A DNA stretch of 36,361 nucleotides from Burkholderiales bacterium (GCA_020848075.1 JADLAV010000011.1:1-36361); one strand, 5' to 3'. Shown: positions 7,159 to 16,105, numbered from the stretch's first letter. Numbers and translations: made by a program. Notes: generated from the letters alone by a model not told the origin.

Positions 7159-8277
7159 TCAGTTGCTGCGGTAGGCGGAAGGCGGGGGAACGTACTCCGT
7201 CGTCCAGTGCTTGATCACGTCGAACTCCGTACCCGTCAACACGCCGCCGTCGTAGAGGATCTTCTCGCTTGCCTTGAGGCCGGCCGTATCGAATCCGAAG
7301 TAGTCGTTGCCCCACCCCGCAGCCGCGATCTTGAAGACCTTGATGTTGGCCGCCAGGACTTCCGGGGTGCTGACCAGCGTCGGTTCGACCTTCGCTTCGA
7401 TCTTGACTCCCTCCTCGGGGTGCTTGATCGACCAGTCCATGCCGCGCGCGGTGGCGATGAGGAATCCCTTCATTGCGTCCTTGTGATCCTTCAGCCACGC
7501 GTTGTTCGCCAGGATCGCCAGGCCATAGCCCTGCATTCCGAAGTCCGCGAACTTGAGCAGCCTCGTCTGCACGCCTTTCGCTTCCAGCAGGGCCTGCATC
7601 TCGCCGAAGGTGATGATGAAGTCGACCGCCCCTTGCGACAACTCCGCGTAGCCGGGCGGGGTCAGGCTGACTTGCTTGATCTTCGAGAGGTCCAGATTCT
7701 GTTGCTTCGCGAAGGCTCGCCAGAAGATGTAGGGCGAGGCGAAGGTGACGGCACCGTAGGTTTTTCCGTAGAGGTCGTCCAGTTGTGGCGGGTTGTGCAC
7801 GGTGGCCAGCGTCTTCGGGCCGAAGAACACTGCCGCGGTGTTCTTCTGCCACGCGACCCCCACACCGGTGACCGGCACGCCCTTCGCCTGGCCGGTCATC
7901 ACCGAAGTCGTGTCGGCGATGCCGATCTGGGCCGTCCCGGCGCCCACGATCGTGACGGTGTCGGTCGAGCCCCTCCCGGGTTGGATCGTCACGTCGAGGC
8001 ACTGCGCACGGTAGTAGCCGTTTTCCAGCGCGGCATAGTAGGGAACCTGCTCATAGTCGTTGACCCAGTTCAGCCGGAACGTGAGCTTGGTTGGATTGGT
8101 GCACTTGCCCGCTTCTGCGCCCGCGGTCGTGGCGGCCACGATCGTGGGCTGCTGTCCGGCGGCGCGAGTGACGTCGGGAGGCGCGCCAGCGCTGCTCGAG
8201 GCATAGGCGCCGAGCGCAATGAAGCCGATGGTCGACAACCCGATCAGACGGTGTGCGGCTCTGTTGGCAACTCGCAT
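7159..8277 (-). CDS. ABC transporter substrate-binding protein, NMT1/THI5-like (SsuA/TauA type)
   Basis: A 372-residue periplasmic binding protein. Residues 1-31 form a signal peptide ([23 protein letters not shown]..). The mature protein shows the NMT1/SsuA pattern: [78 protein letters not shown] and [17 protein letters not shown]. Such proteins bind sulfonates, nitrate, pyrimidine precursors, phthalate or similar small anions; the ligand is not evident. It follows the permease gene by 22 bases and precedes the oxidoreductase gene by 160 bases, the largest gap in the operon. Confidence 0.88.
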   Translation of the reverse strand: MRVANRAAHRLIGLSTIGFIALGAYASSSAGAPPDVTRAAGQQPTIVAATTAGAEAGKCTNPTKLTFRLNWVNDYEQVPYYAALENGYYRAQCLDVTIQPGRGSTDTVTIVGAGTAQIGIADTTSVMTGQAKGVPVTGVGVAWQKNTAAVFFGPKTLATVHNPPQLDDLYGKTYGAVTFASPYIFWRAFAKQQNLDLSKIKQVSLTPPGYAELSQGAVDFIITFGEMQALLEAKGVQTRLLKFADFGMQGYGLAILANNAWLKDHKDAMKGFLIATARGMDWSIKHPEEGVKIEAKVEPTLVSTPEVLAANIKVFKIAAAGWGNDYFGFDTAGLKASEKILYDGGVLTGTEFDVIKHWTTEYVPPPSAYRSN

Positions 8278-8299
8278 GCTGGGGTTCTCCTCAGTTCGT

Positions 8300-9178
8300 T
8301 CACATGGTCACATTTATTCTGTCGGCCGCATCGCTCCACGGTGCCGCGAGTCGACCGGCCGCATCGAGCAACGCAAACAATCCGACACCGAGAGTGATCA
8401 GGATCAGGATAGCCGCATACGTGACAGGCGTCTGCAGCTGGCTTTGCGCGAAGAGCACGCGATAGCCCAGGCCGGCGCCGGCGCCGACCCATTCACCGAC
8501 GACCGCGCCGATGACGGCGAGCGTGATGCCGATCTTCATGCCGGAAATGATCGCCGGCAACGCATGGGGAAGCCGAACCTTCCAGAACACCTGCCACGGT
8601 CTGGCATTCACCGAGCGCAGCAGCTCGATGAGGTTCGCATCGACGCTCATCAGTCCCTGCGCCGTGGTGACCACGATGGGAAAGAAAACGAGGGTCATCG
8701 TGATGATGATCTTCGGCAGGATACCAAAGCCGAGCCAGATCACGAACAACGGCGCGATCGCGAGCTTCGGCACCGCCTGGGAGGCAACGATGGGCGGGTA
8801 CAGCACGCGCTCGAGGAAGCGCGAGTAGGTGATCCCGATCGCGAGCAGGAACCCCAGCACGCAGCCGAGCGCAAACCCCCCGAGGGTCTCCTGGAGGGTG
8901 ACCCACGTGTCGTACGCGAGTGGATCGGGCCACCCGTCGATCAGGGCGCGCACGATGACGGTCGGCGCAGGCAGCAGGAACGCGGGGACGCCCGCCCACA
9001 CCACCCACAACTGCCATAGCGCAATGAGAACGGCGAAGGCGAGAATCGGCAGGAATGCGTTCCACACCCGTCGCAGCCATCGCATCTTCGCGTCGGCATG
9101 TGCGGGAGTGAACGCCGCCGCGGATTCGCCGCGCACCGAGGCGGTCCCCGAAGTGTCCCCGGAACGCAGCTCGCCCAT
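8300..9178 (-). CDS. ABC transporter permease, SsuC/TauC type
   Basis: A 292-residue inner-membrane protein of the BPD_transp_1 family with about six hydrophobic segments (for example FLPILAFAVLIALWQLWVVW near 40-60 and ITLAVIGAVVGEWVGAGAGL). The cytoplasmic coupling (EAA-like) loop reads LLRSVNARPWQVFWKVRLPH and ALPAIISGMKIG, which docks to the ATPase. Residues 1-35 form a hydrophilic extension. The gene starts 3 bases after the ATPase stop, so translation is probably coupled. Confidence 0.9.
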   Translation of the reverse strand: MGELRSGDTSGTASVRGESAAAFTPAHADAKMRWLRRVWNAFLPILAFAVLIALWQLWVVWAGVPAFLLPAPTVIVRALIDGWPDPLAYDTWVTLQETLGGFALGCVLGFLLAIGITYSRFLERVLYPPIVASQAVPKLAIAPLFVIWLGFGILPKIIITMTLVFFPIVVTTAQGLMSVDANLIELLRSVNARPWQVFWKVRLPHALPAIISGMKIGITLAVIGAVVGEWVGAGAGLGYRVLFAQSQLQTPVTYAAILILITLGVGLFALLDAAGRLAAPWSDAADRINVTM

Positions 9179-9181
9179 CGC

Positions 9182-10045
9182 TCAAGACCCCCGGTTTCCC
9201 TGCGCGCGATCCACTGCCTGCCGAACCCGCCGGCGAATCTCGGTGAATTCGGCGGTGTCTCTCGTGTCCCGGGTCCGCGGGCGCGGCAGATCGATCGGAA
9301 TTTCCTCCAGCACCCGGCCGGGCCGGGTGGTCATCACCACGACCCGGTCGGACAGGAAGACGGCCTCCTCGATCGAATGCGTGACGAAGATGACCGGCCG
9401 GATCCCGCCCCACACCTCGAGAAGGACCTCCGCCAGCGTGTCGCGGGTGAGCGCGTCCACCGCCGCGAACGGTTCATCCATGAGCAGGATCTTCGGGTCG
9501 AACGCCAACGCCCGCACGATGCCGACGCGCTGCCGCATGCCCCCGGACAACTGCCGGGGAAAGCTCTCGCCGAAAGCCTCCAGCCCCACCGCCTTGAGCA
9601 GCGCCGCGATCCGGGCGCGATCGACCGACTTCCGGTCGATCACCTCGGCGAGGAGCTCCGCGTTGCTCATCGCGTTCCGCCACGGCAACAGATTCGGTTC
9701 CTGGAACACGAATCCGAACATCCGGTTGCGCAGCGCCTCCTCCGGCGATCCGCCGAAGATCTCCACCGTCCCCTCGGTCGGCCCGATCAATCCGCCGATC
9801 ACCTTCAATAGCGTCGTCTTGCCGCATCCGGACGGTCCGAGCAGGCTTACGAATTCATAGCGTCCGATCTGGAGATTGGTGTCGTCGAGCGCCACCAACC
9901 CTCCCTGCTTGGCGCCCCTGCGATACACGACGCGCACCCCACGCAACGAGACGGCCGGGCTGCTCGGTTCGCTGCGCCGCGCATCGTCCTCGCGCTGCGG
10001 CGAAACCCTCTCCGCCGCTCTCGCGTTCGGGCGAGAAGCCATCAT
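9182..10045 (-). CDS. ABC transporter ATP-binding protein, SsuB/TauB type
   Basis: A 287-residue ATPase that powers the importer. Walker A GPSGCGKTT (about 70-78), Q-loop FVFQEPNLLPWRNA, signature LSGGMRQR (about 166-173), Walker B ILLMDEPFAAVD (about 186-197) and H-loop THSIEEAVFLSDRVVVM are all present and intact. Start is one of two adjacent ATGs at 10045/10042, with AGGATC just upstream; longer frames lack a ribosome binding site. First gene of the operon 10045-4649. The 253-base gap to the divergent methyltransferase gene should hold its promoter, which I could not fix. Confidence 0.92.
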   Translation of the reverse strand: MMASRPNARAAERVSPQREDDARRSEPSSPAVSLRGVRVVYRRGAKQGGLVALDDTNLQIGRYEFVSLLGPSGCGKTTLLKVIGGLIGPTEGTVEIFGGSPEEALRNRMFGFVFQEPNLLPWRNAMSNAELLAEVIDRKSVDRARIAALLKAVGLEAFGESFPRQLSGGMRQRVGIVRALAFDPKILLMDEPFAAVDALTRDTLAEVLLEVWGGIRPVIFVTHSIEEAVFLSDRVVVMTTRPGRVLEEIPIDLPRPRTRDTRDTAEFTEIRRRVRQAVDRAQGNRGS

Positions 10046-10284
10046 GATCCTGACGCCCCCACTTGCCTTGGATGAACTCTGCCGGACCCCGCTGATGCAT
10101 GGTACTAAATGCGAACGGTGTGCGCAGGCGAGCGTCGGCCCCTCACGCCTGCGAGACCGAGCACCGGAATTTCGTCTACGCCAGCGAGATCGCGGTCGAA
10201 CTCCGCCATCGGGCGAGCCATGAATTCCACGAATTCGTCGGTGTCCGCAGAGCTTTTCGGCAGGATATTCACGCTTCGACGAAT

Positions 10285-10290
10285 TATAAT
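10285..10290 (+). promoter_or_regulatory. Candidate -10 box of the core-MetE gene
   Basis: A perfect TATAAT lies 8 bases before the ATG at 10299, which would place transcription start within 1-3 bases of the start codon. There is no Shine-Dalgarno, so a leaderless mRNA is likely. No good -35 hexamer is visible at 16-18 bases. Confidence 0.45.
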
Positions 10291-10298
10291 CGTCCGCC

Positions 10299-11303
10299 AT
10301 GGCGCACATATTGACCACGGTGGTCGGGTCCTACCCCGTCCCGGACTGGCTGGCTCGGTCTCCCTCGGAGCAGGCGCTCGTCGACGCGACTCGCGTCGTC
10401 ATCGCCACACAGGAGCGCTCGGGGATCGATCTGGTGGCCGACGGTGAGCTGTATCGGTTCGACTTCAATCACCCCGATACCAACGGCATGATCGAGTACT
10501 TCGTGCGTCCGCTGGCGGGCGTGCGCTCCGAGATCGGCTTCTCCGAATGGCTCGACTACTCGCGCGAGGCGGGAATGCGCTTCCGGACCAGGCCGCCGGG
10601 GGTCGTGGTGGGGGCGATCGGGGCGGGAACGCTCAACCTCAAGCTGCCGTGCATGCGCGCCCAGGGGCTCGCCACGCGGCCGCTCAAGTTCACGCTCACC
10701 GGTCCGCACATGCTGGCGAAGACGCTGCACGACCGGTTCTACAAGAGTCCGTCGAAGCTCGCGCACGCGATCGCCGACGTGCTCGCGGAGCAGGTGAAGC
10801 ACCTGGACGCGGACGTGATCCAGCTCGATGAAGCGAACCTCCCCGGCCATCCCGAGGAATGGAAGTGGGCCGCGGCGGCGATCAACAAGGTGCTGAAGGC
10901 CGTGCCGAAGAAGGCAAAGGCGGCAGTACACCTTTGCTTCGGCAATTATGGCGGGCAGTCGGTGCAGCAGGGGACCTGGGGGAAGCTGATCGCCTACCTG
11001 AATTCACTCGAGGCGGACCACATCGTGATGGAGACCTCGCACCGCCCCCCCGAAGAGCTCGCGGTCTTCAAGGGGCTACGCCGCGGCCTCGGCTTCGGGC
11101 TCGGCGTGGTCGATGTCAAGCGCACCGAGATCGAGAAGCCCGACCAGATTGCGCGCGCGATCGAGCGCGCCGACAAACTGCTCGGCAAGGGGCGCGTGCA
11201 GTACATTCATCCCGACTGCGGGTTCTGGATGCTGCCGCGCAGCGTCGCGGACGGCAAGATTCGCGCCCTCGCCGCCGGCCGCGATCTGTACGAGGGACGC
11301 TGA
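10299..11303 (+). CDS. Cobalamin-independent methionine synthase-like protein, C-terminal domain only (core-MetE)
   Basis: A 334-residue protein equal to the C-terminal catalytic barrel of MetE, without the N-terminal folate-binding half. It starts TTVVGSYPVPDWL, typical of this domain. Zinc ligands of the family are in place: HLCFGNYGG (His211, Cys213), the Glu of METSHRPPEEL (Glu245) and IHPDCGFWMLPR (Cys307); QLDEANLPG is the usual Q-x-D-E segment. Members transfer methyl groups to or from thiols (core-MetE) or act on other thiol conjugates; the methyl donor cannot be read from sequence. It is divergent from the ABC/DUF993 operon, suggesting a linked role or shared control. Confidence 0.8.
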   Translation: MAHILTTVVGSYPVPDWLARSPSEQALVDATRVVIATQERSGIDLVADGELYRFDFNHPDTNGMIEYFVRPLAGVRSEIGFSEWLDYSREAGMRFRTRPPGVVVGAIGAGTLNLKLPCMRAQGLATRPLKFTLTGPHMLAKTLHDRFYKSPSKLAHAIADVLAEQVKHLDADVIQLDEANLPGHPEEWKWAAAAINKVLKAVPKKAKAAVHLCFGNYGGQSVQQGTWGKLIAYLNSLEADHIVMETSHRPPEELAVFKGLRRGLGFGLGVVDVKRTEIEKPDQIARAIERADKLLGKGRVQYIHPDCGFWMLPRSVADGKIRALAAGRDLYEGR

Positions 11304-11325
11304 GAACGCGATCCCGGGTGGACAG

Positions 11326-11359
11326 CCCTTTCTGGCGGCGTGACTATCGGCAGAAAGGG
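11326..11359 (+). terminator. Possible hairpin after the core-MetE gene
   Basis: CCCTTTCTG and CAGAAAGGG form a 9-bp stem with a 16-base loop 23 bases after the stop. There is no T-run, so factor-independent termination is doubtful. Confidence 0.25.
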
Positions 11360-11441
11360 GGCCATATCGTGCGCCCTGACGTCCCGCATCAGGCGCACGC
11401 GCAGTTTTTGCGGATGTCGCCCGGGATGCGCTTACTGTGCG

Positions 11442-11960
11442 TCACCTCTCTCGAGATGCCGCGTTCCTGGTAACCGACATGGGCGGGGGATTCTTCAGCG
11501 TTTGGTAAACCACGCAGTAACGCTCCGTGAGGCGCAATAACGTAGCGAGCTGTTCCTCCGAGGCATCGGTATCCAGGAGGAATTGCAGGCGGATGTTCTG
11601 GAATCCGACGGGCACCTCCTTGGACACCCCGAGCGTGCCACGAAAATCGATTGCTCCCTCCGCTTCCAACACGGCCTCGCGCAATACGATGCCCAGCGAC
11701 GTGGCCACTGCATTGAGAGTTACCCCCGCACACGCCACCAACGCTTCGAGGAGCATGTCTCCAGAGCAGGCTTGCTGACCCGTGCCGCCAGTTGCTGGGT
11801 GCAGGCCTGCGTCGACCAGGCCTTTCCCCGTTTCGATCTTGCAGCTGACGCCCTCTCCGGCACGGCCTTGTGCACGAAGCGTTATCAGCGCCGCCTCAGG
11901 CGTCTTCTTGTAGCGGTCCTTCAGCGGGGCCTGCATCGCTCGTAAATCAGCTGGCTTCAT
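11442..11960 (-). CDS. OsmC/Ohr family peroxidase-like protein
   Basis: A 172-residue protein of the OsmC superfamily. The two redox cysteines of the family appear in QQACSGDMLLEALVACAG and in ERYCVVYQTLK near the C-terminus. Members reduce organic or fatty-acid hydroperoxides with lipoyl-type donors in the cytoplasm; this one has the longer spacing of general OsmC proteins and is not a clear Ohr. ATG 11960 has GAGG 7 bases upstream. It stands alone: convergent with the core-MetE gene and divergent from the PEP-CTERM gene, 480 bases away. Confidence 0.8.
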   Translation of the reverse strand: MKPADLRAMQAPLKDRYKKTPEAALITLRAQGRAGEGVSCKIETGKGLVDAGLHPATGGTGQQACSGDMLLEALVACAGVTLNAVATSLGIVLREAVLEAEGAIDFRGTLGVSKEVPVGFQNIRLQFLLDTDASEEQLATLLRLTERYCVVYQTLKNPPPMSVTRNAASRER

Positions 11961-12254
11961 CGGATAACCTCGTGCCTGTTCGTGGCGCCTCTGCGCTATT
12001 TTGCGCTCCGCCCTCGGTGAGGCCCATCGCCGGCCGGGCAGGTGCCGCTGCGGCTCGCCAGGCCGGGCGGCGCGCAGCGCAGCACGCGGCCTGTTCGATG
12101 CCGGCCATCGTCAACACAGGCCCTCCGCATCCGTATCCGCGTTCGGCGCAGTCCGGGCCTGCACCGCACCGCCACTGCCGGTAAAAATTACAGTGCAAAA
12201 CGCGCTAGCCGGCGAGATCCCGTAACTATTTGATAGCTCTCGTATTCGAGCAAC
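11961..12254. other. Intergenic stretch between osmC-like and PEP-CTERM genes
   Basis: No credible gene on either strand. It contains a short inverted repeat GTAAAAATTAC at 12181-12191, about 65 bases upstream of the sigma-54 promoter. That is a suitable distance for an enhancer-binding regulator, but the assignment is a guess. Confidence 0.3.
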
Positions 12255-12270
12255 TGGCACGACGGTTGCC
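12255..12270 (+). promoter_or_regulatory. Sigma-54 (RpoN) -24/-12 promoter of the PEP-CTERM gene
   Basis: TGGCACGACGGTTGCC matches the sigma-54 consensus TGGCACG-N4-TTGC exactly, with GG at 12256-12257 and GC at 12268-12269 separated by 10 bases. Transcription would start near 12281, giving a leader of about 160 bases. In betaproteobacteria with exosortase systems, PEP-CTERM genes are known to be controlled by RpoN with the PrsK/PrsR two-component pair, so the site fits its gene. Confidence 0.8.
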
Positions 12271-12440
12271 TGATCGTTGGAAGGGGAATCGAAATCGAAT
12301 CGCGAAAGCAAGAGGCGAACCAGCGGAGTTGCACGCCGGCGACATGGGGCTCGCACCCTTCCCCGACTCCGCCTCGCTCGCCTTGCCAACCAATGAGGAA
12401 TTTGGAAGTCATGAAGGGTCAGCAACGAAGAGGAAAGACG

Positions 12441-14183
12441 ATGAGCGGGCAGCCGCCCGCCATCGGGAGGAACGGACTGGTTCGTATGGGTCTGCTCGTC
12501 GCCCTGGCGTTCTCGGCGCCGCTGCAGGCGACGCCGATCGGCCAATGGCAGACGGTGGTCAACAACAGCGACCTCATCCCCGGGACGGACAAGAACTTCA
12601 ACAGCTACAACCAGCCGTCGGTCAACAGCAACGGCCTGGTGGTGTTCCGCGCGCGCTCGAAGGGAGGCCAGCAAAGCGGGCAGCCAGCGACGGGCGTTTT
12701 CACGCGCGACATGGGGACAGGCGGCAACCCGATCGAGGCGATTGCGACGAGAGGCTCGCAGGTGCCGGCGCCGAACAACCTGAACGCGCCATTCAACGAG
12801 TTCCCGTCGATCCCGCGCATCGACGCGGCCTCGACGATGATCGCCACGCGCGGCCAGTCACGGCCGGTACTGGAATACCAGGAAGGATGGGACAACACGG
12901 TGGACCCCCCGGAGGCGGTCATGACCCGGGGCGGGACCGCAGGCATCTACACGAATCCGGGCGGGACGCTGATCACCGGGATGAGCGGGCTGGGCAACGT
13001 CACCAACACGGTCTTCCCGGCCAACCCTGACCTGAGCTACTTCCAGGTCCCCAACACGGCGCCGGGAACGAAGTTCGACCAATTCCCCGGCGCGCCGTCG
13101 CCGATCCAGGGAAACACGATCGTGTTCAAGGGCAACTGGGGAGACCCGGAGGTCGGCGGCGATCACCGCACCGGCGTGTACTTCCGCGACGTGGTCGCCG
13201 ACGGCGGCAAGGCTCCGGTCCAGTTGATCGCCGACAGCAAGACCGAGATCCCGGGCCACGCCGGGACCAACTTCGGTGCGACGGCACCACCGAGCGCGGC
13301 GGGCAACCGCATGGTCTTCCTCGGCGTCGACAACGAGGATGCGCCGACCGCAGGCGGCATCTACATGGCCGAGATCGACAAGACCAAGAATCCCGATACG
13401 CCGAGCCTGCTGAAGACGATCGTCGCCATCGGCCAGGCCGTGGTCGGCAAGGTCGGCGAATTCATTACCCGCCTGGGCGAGGGGCTGTCGTTCAACAGCA
13501 AGCAGGTGGCGTACTGGGGCGCCTGGGGCGACGAGACGCGCGCGATCACGGTGAGCTGCGACAGCATCGAGAACAAGAACTTCAAGACCTTCTGCAACCA
13601 GCAGGATAACGGCTCGACCGCTGGCAGCGGCACCGCAGGCGATGGCCTTTACAGTTTCGACGTGCCGCTGCACCAGGGGTTTTTCGTCACCGACGTCGAC
13701 AGCCTCGAGACTCGCCTGCTCGCCGAAACGGGCCCGGATTTCCTCGACTTCGTCTTCTGGCACTTCTCCGGCCGCGTCCCGGGCGAGGAAGGCGAGGAGG
13801 ATGGCGAGCCGGCCCGCTGGCGCTCGGCTTCGTTCATCGCCTCGGACGGCTGGAACGCCGCCTTTCAGGCTCTGCTGGATTCAGGAGGCGCGTCCGGCCT
13901 GTACCTGTCGTACGGCAACCAGCTGTTCACGATTGCCGAGAGCGGCATGGACGGCAGCGTGCTCGACCCGATGGCCGCGGGGCTGCCGATCGTATCGGCC
14001 GGCATCGAGCGCGACGGTTACCGTGATGGCTGGCTGGCGATCAACGCCAGCTTCGCCAGCGAGGAAGAAGGCTGGGCCGGCATCTACGTTGCCCGCGTCC
14101 CCGAGCCAGGCACCTTGCTGATGTTGCTGCTTGCGGCAGGCCTGCTCATCGCCACACGGCACGTGGGAAGACGGCGCGCCTGA
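12441..14183 (+). CDS. PEP-CTERM sorting-signal protein with choice-of-anchor tandem repeats
   Basis: A 580-residue exported protein. Residues about 1-31 are a signal peptide (MGLLVALAFSAPLQA). The C-terminus has the PEP-CTERM signal: VPEPGT, a hydrophobic helix LLMLLLAAGLLIAT and the basic tail RHVGRRR, recognised and cleaved by exosortase EpsH/XrtA-type enzymes. The body has about four loose repeats ending in a TGVY/GIY unit (FNSYNQPSVNSNGLVVFRAR; PIQGNTIVFKGNWGD; SAAGNRMVFLGVD; FNSKQVAYWGAWGD), likely beta-strand repeats. An acidic GEEGEEDGE stretch lies near 455. Start chosen at ATG 12441 for its AGAGGAAA ribosome site; ATGs at 12393 and 12411 are less likely. Such proteins go to the outer surface or exopolysaccharide matrix. 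No exosortase is in this window. Confidence 0.85.
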   Translation: MSGQPPAIGRNGLVRMGLLVALAFSAPLQATPIGQWQTVVNNSDLIPGTDKNFNSYNQPSVNSNGLVVFRARSKGGQQSGQPATGVFTRDMGTGGNPIEAIATRGSQVPAPNNLNAPFNEFPSIPRIDAASTMIATRGQSRPVLEYQEGWDNTVDPPEAVMTRGGTAGIYTNPGGTLITGMSGLGNVTNTVFPANPDLSYFQVPNTAPGTKFDQFPGAPSPIQGNTIVFKGNWGDPEVGGDHRTGVYFRDVVADGGKAPVQLIADSKTEIPGHAGTNFGATAPPSAAGNRMVFLGVDNEDAPTAGGIYMAEIDKTKNPDTPSLLKTIVAIGQAVVGKVGEFITRLGEGLSFNSKQVAYWGAWGDETRAITVSCDSIENKNFKTFCNQQDNGSTAGSGTAGDGLYSFDVPLHQGFFVTDVDSLETRLLAETGPDFLDFVFWHFSGRVPGEEGEEDGEPARWRSASFIASDGWNAAFQALLDSGGASGLYLSYGNQLFTIAESGMDGSVLDPMAAGLPIVSAGIERDGYRDGWLAINASFASEEEGWAGIYVARVPEPGTLLMLLLAAGLLIATRHVGRRRA

Positions 14184-14230
14184 TGTCTGGCTGCCGGCCG
14201 CAATCGGGATAGGGGTCGATATGCAGCACG

Positions 14231-14444
14231 GGGTCAGTTCTCACATTCCAACAAAGACCCAGAGGCGCGGGCTTGCCCGCGGTGCTGCACACACGATTCG
14301 CCCCCCCGATCGCGGCCAAGCTGCTCCGACAAGACCGGTGTTTCTTCGTGAACACCTGACATGATGGTATACGGGGTTGGGAGGCTCAGGGGTCTGGCCA
14401 GCGGCGCAGTGTCACCCGAAATGTTGGAATGTGGGAGCTGACCC
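14231..14444. mobile_element. MITE-like element with 23-bp terminal inverted repeats
   Basis: GGGTCAGTTCTCACATTCCA (continuing ACA) at 14231-14253 and its inverted copy at 14422-14444 match at 21 of 23 positions. The 214-bp unit has no credible gene; it contains an internal hairpin around CGCGGGCTTGCCCGCGG. No clear target duplication is visible. It may be a miniature transposable element or a paired REP-like unit. Confidence 0.55.
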
Positions 14445-14604
14445 GCTATTCTCTTCGTGTGCCCGAGTCGATGTCGGCACTGACGTTTTGGACATTGCCC
14501 TGTAACTGACCTGCCCAGGTTCTTCGGGAGGTGTCCCAGCGGTAGTTGAAGGTTGTGGGCGGCGGTTTTCCTGGTGAATCCGAGAGAATCCGGTTTGCCA
14601 ACCT

Positions 14605-15175
14605 ATGAAACTCAAGGAATGGAAAACCGCCATGAAGGATCGTATGGGAAACACCGCTGGTAGGAAACCGCGACTGGCCGTCGTCGGGCAAATGGACGTC
14701 GCCGGCGCAGCGCGCGCTGCCTTCGCCCACCGGAGCCAGGTGCTGCTGCCGATACTGGAACTCGTCGAGAACGCGAGAGCGGGCATCGACGAGCTGATGA
14801 ACGGGGCGGCTCGGGTTTGACGAGCAACCGTTGGTGCTCTCGGCGCAGGCGGTCGCCGGGGCCAAGCATCCGGGTCGGCGGATGGGCGAAATCTGCCGGC
14901 ATGGCAGCCAGCCCGGGCGCATCGTCCTGTGTGAGCGCAAGCTTGCCCTGAAGCGGCCGCGTTCTTCGCAGCCGAGCCGCTCGTGCCCGGGAAGTGGCGA
15001 TTCGGGTCTACGAGCGGCTGCAGGCCGAGCCGCGACTGAGCAGCCGCGTCCGCGAGATCCTGGTTCGGGGTGTGTCGACGGGTAAGTACGCCGAGATCCT
15101 GCCGCGCATGGCCGGGACCGTCGGCTACGCCAAGAGCTCGGTGTCGCGGCGGTTCGTTCGTTCCAATACACGCCA
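14605..15175 (+). pseudogene. Mutator-type (IS256-like) transposase relic, frameshifted and truncated
   Basis: The first frame (14605-14820) encodes KPRLAVVGQMDVAGAARAAF and VLLPILELVENARAGIDELM, then stops. Homology resumes in another frame (about 14831-14960: LSAQAVAGAKHPGRRMGEIC, RHGSQPGRIVLCERKLAL) and in a third (about 14994-15175: VRGVSTGKYAEILPRMAGTV, GYAKSSVSRRFV). This order is that of the N-terminal third of mutator-family (IS256-group) transposases. The catalytic DDE domain is absent, so it cannot transpose. The left boundary may lie in 14500-14604; the right end joins unrelated sequence after 15175. Confidence 0.7.
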
Positions 15176-15255
15176 AGCTGAATATGTGAGTTTCCCACCG
15201 GTTATCCGGTACATCCGAAATTCGGAGACGCAGCCCGAACGCGCACGAAGCAAGG

Positions 15256-15277
15256 GCCCTCGCTCAGCCGCGAGGGC
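15256..15277 (-). terminator. Hairpin terminator after the mddA-like gene
   Basis: GCCCTCGC and GCGAGGGC form an 8-bp stem with a 6-base loop, 16 bases downstream of the minus-strand stop at 15294. On the minus strand it is preceded by GAAGAA and followed by CCTTGCTT, a weak T-rich tail. Confidence 0.5.
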
Positions 15278-15293
15278 TTCTTCGGCGGCTCGG

Positions 15294-16067
15294 CTACTGC
15301 AGCTCGGTCGCACTTCGCGACCCGCGTCGGCGCGGGAGCAGCATGCCGACTGCCGTGGCATAGCGGCGATAGCGTTCGCCGAATTGCGCGACGAGATCGC
15401 GCTCTTCGAACCAGATGCCGGCCAGGATGTAGGCGCTCAACCCCGCCGAAAAGAGCAGATGCCCCGCCGTCATCATCGGCACCGCCCAGAGACTGAGCAG
15501 AATGCCGAGATAGAGAGGATGGCGCACGTAGCGATAGAGGAGCGGCGTCTTGAACTGCGGTGCTGGCATCTCGCGGCCGGTCAATCGGGCGAAGACCTGA
15601 TGCAGCCCGAAGAGTTCGAAATGGTTGATGAGGAACGTGCTGACCAGCACCAACGCCCAGCCAAGCCAGAAGATCGCCCACAGGAGCTGTGTGGCGGCGG
15701 CATTCTCGATTCGCCAGACGATCGGTGCCGCAATCGGCCGCCATTCCCAGAAGAGCAGCGCCAGTACAAGGCTCACCGCGAGGACGTAGGTGCTTCGCTC
15801 CACCGGCCGCGGCACGATGCGCGTCCACCAGCGCTTGAAGCTGCGGCGCGCCATCACGCTGTGCTGCACGGCGAACAGGCCCAGCAACAACACGTCGATG
15901 CCGAGCGCTTCGGCGAGGGACGAAGCGGTGCCCCGATCGACCGACGCGGGCACCAGCACGTCGCCGCTGAAGCCGATCAGGTAGACAAGTACCGCCACGC
16001 CAATGCCATAGGCGACCACGCCGTATAGAAAAATGTTGAAGAACTCCCCGAACGCTCCCCTGGCCAA
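15294..16067 (-). CDS. mddA: Methanethiol S-methyltransferase-like integral membrane protein (MddA/NnrU/ICMT family)
   Basis: A 257-residue membrane protein with about five to six transmembrane segments. It has the MddA-type landmarks: FLYGVVAYGIGVAVLVYLIG, LLLGLFAVQHSVMARRSFKR, WWTRIVPRPVERSTYVL, TFLINHFELFGLHQV, and the C-terminal isoprenylcysteine-methyltransferase motif RYVRHPLYLGILLSLWAVP with a late EERDLVAQFGERY. MddA enzymes methylate methanethiol with S-adenosylmethionine to give dimethyl sulfide. Identity within the wider NnrU/ICMT superfamily is by pattern only. The start is uncertain: TTG 16067 is the first start codon giving the full first helix, with no strong ribosome site. It is flanked on both sides by transposase relics. 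Confidence 0.75.
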   Translation of the reverse strand: MARGAFGEFFNIFLYGVVAYGIGVAVLVYLIGFSGDVLVPASVDRGTASSLAEALGIDVLLLGLFAVQHSVMARRSFKRWWTRIVPRPVERSTYVLAVSLVLALLFWEWRPIAAPIVWRIENAAATQLLWAIFWLGWALVLVSTFLINHFELFGLHQVFARLTGREMPAPQFKTPLLYRYVRHPLYLGILLSLWAVPMMTAGHLLFSAGLSAYILAGIWFEERDLVAQFGERYRRYATAVGMLLPRRRGSRSATELQ

Positions 16068-16105
16068 GGGGCCATAGGGGAGGCGTTTACGAGGGAGAGC
16101 GAGAG

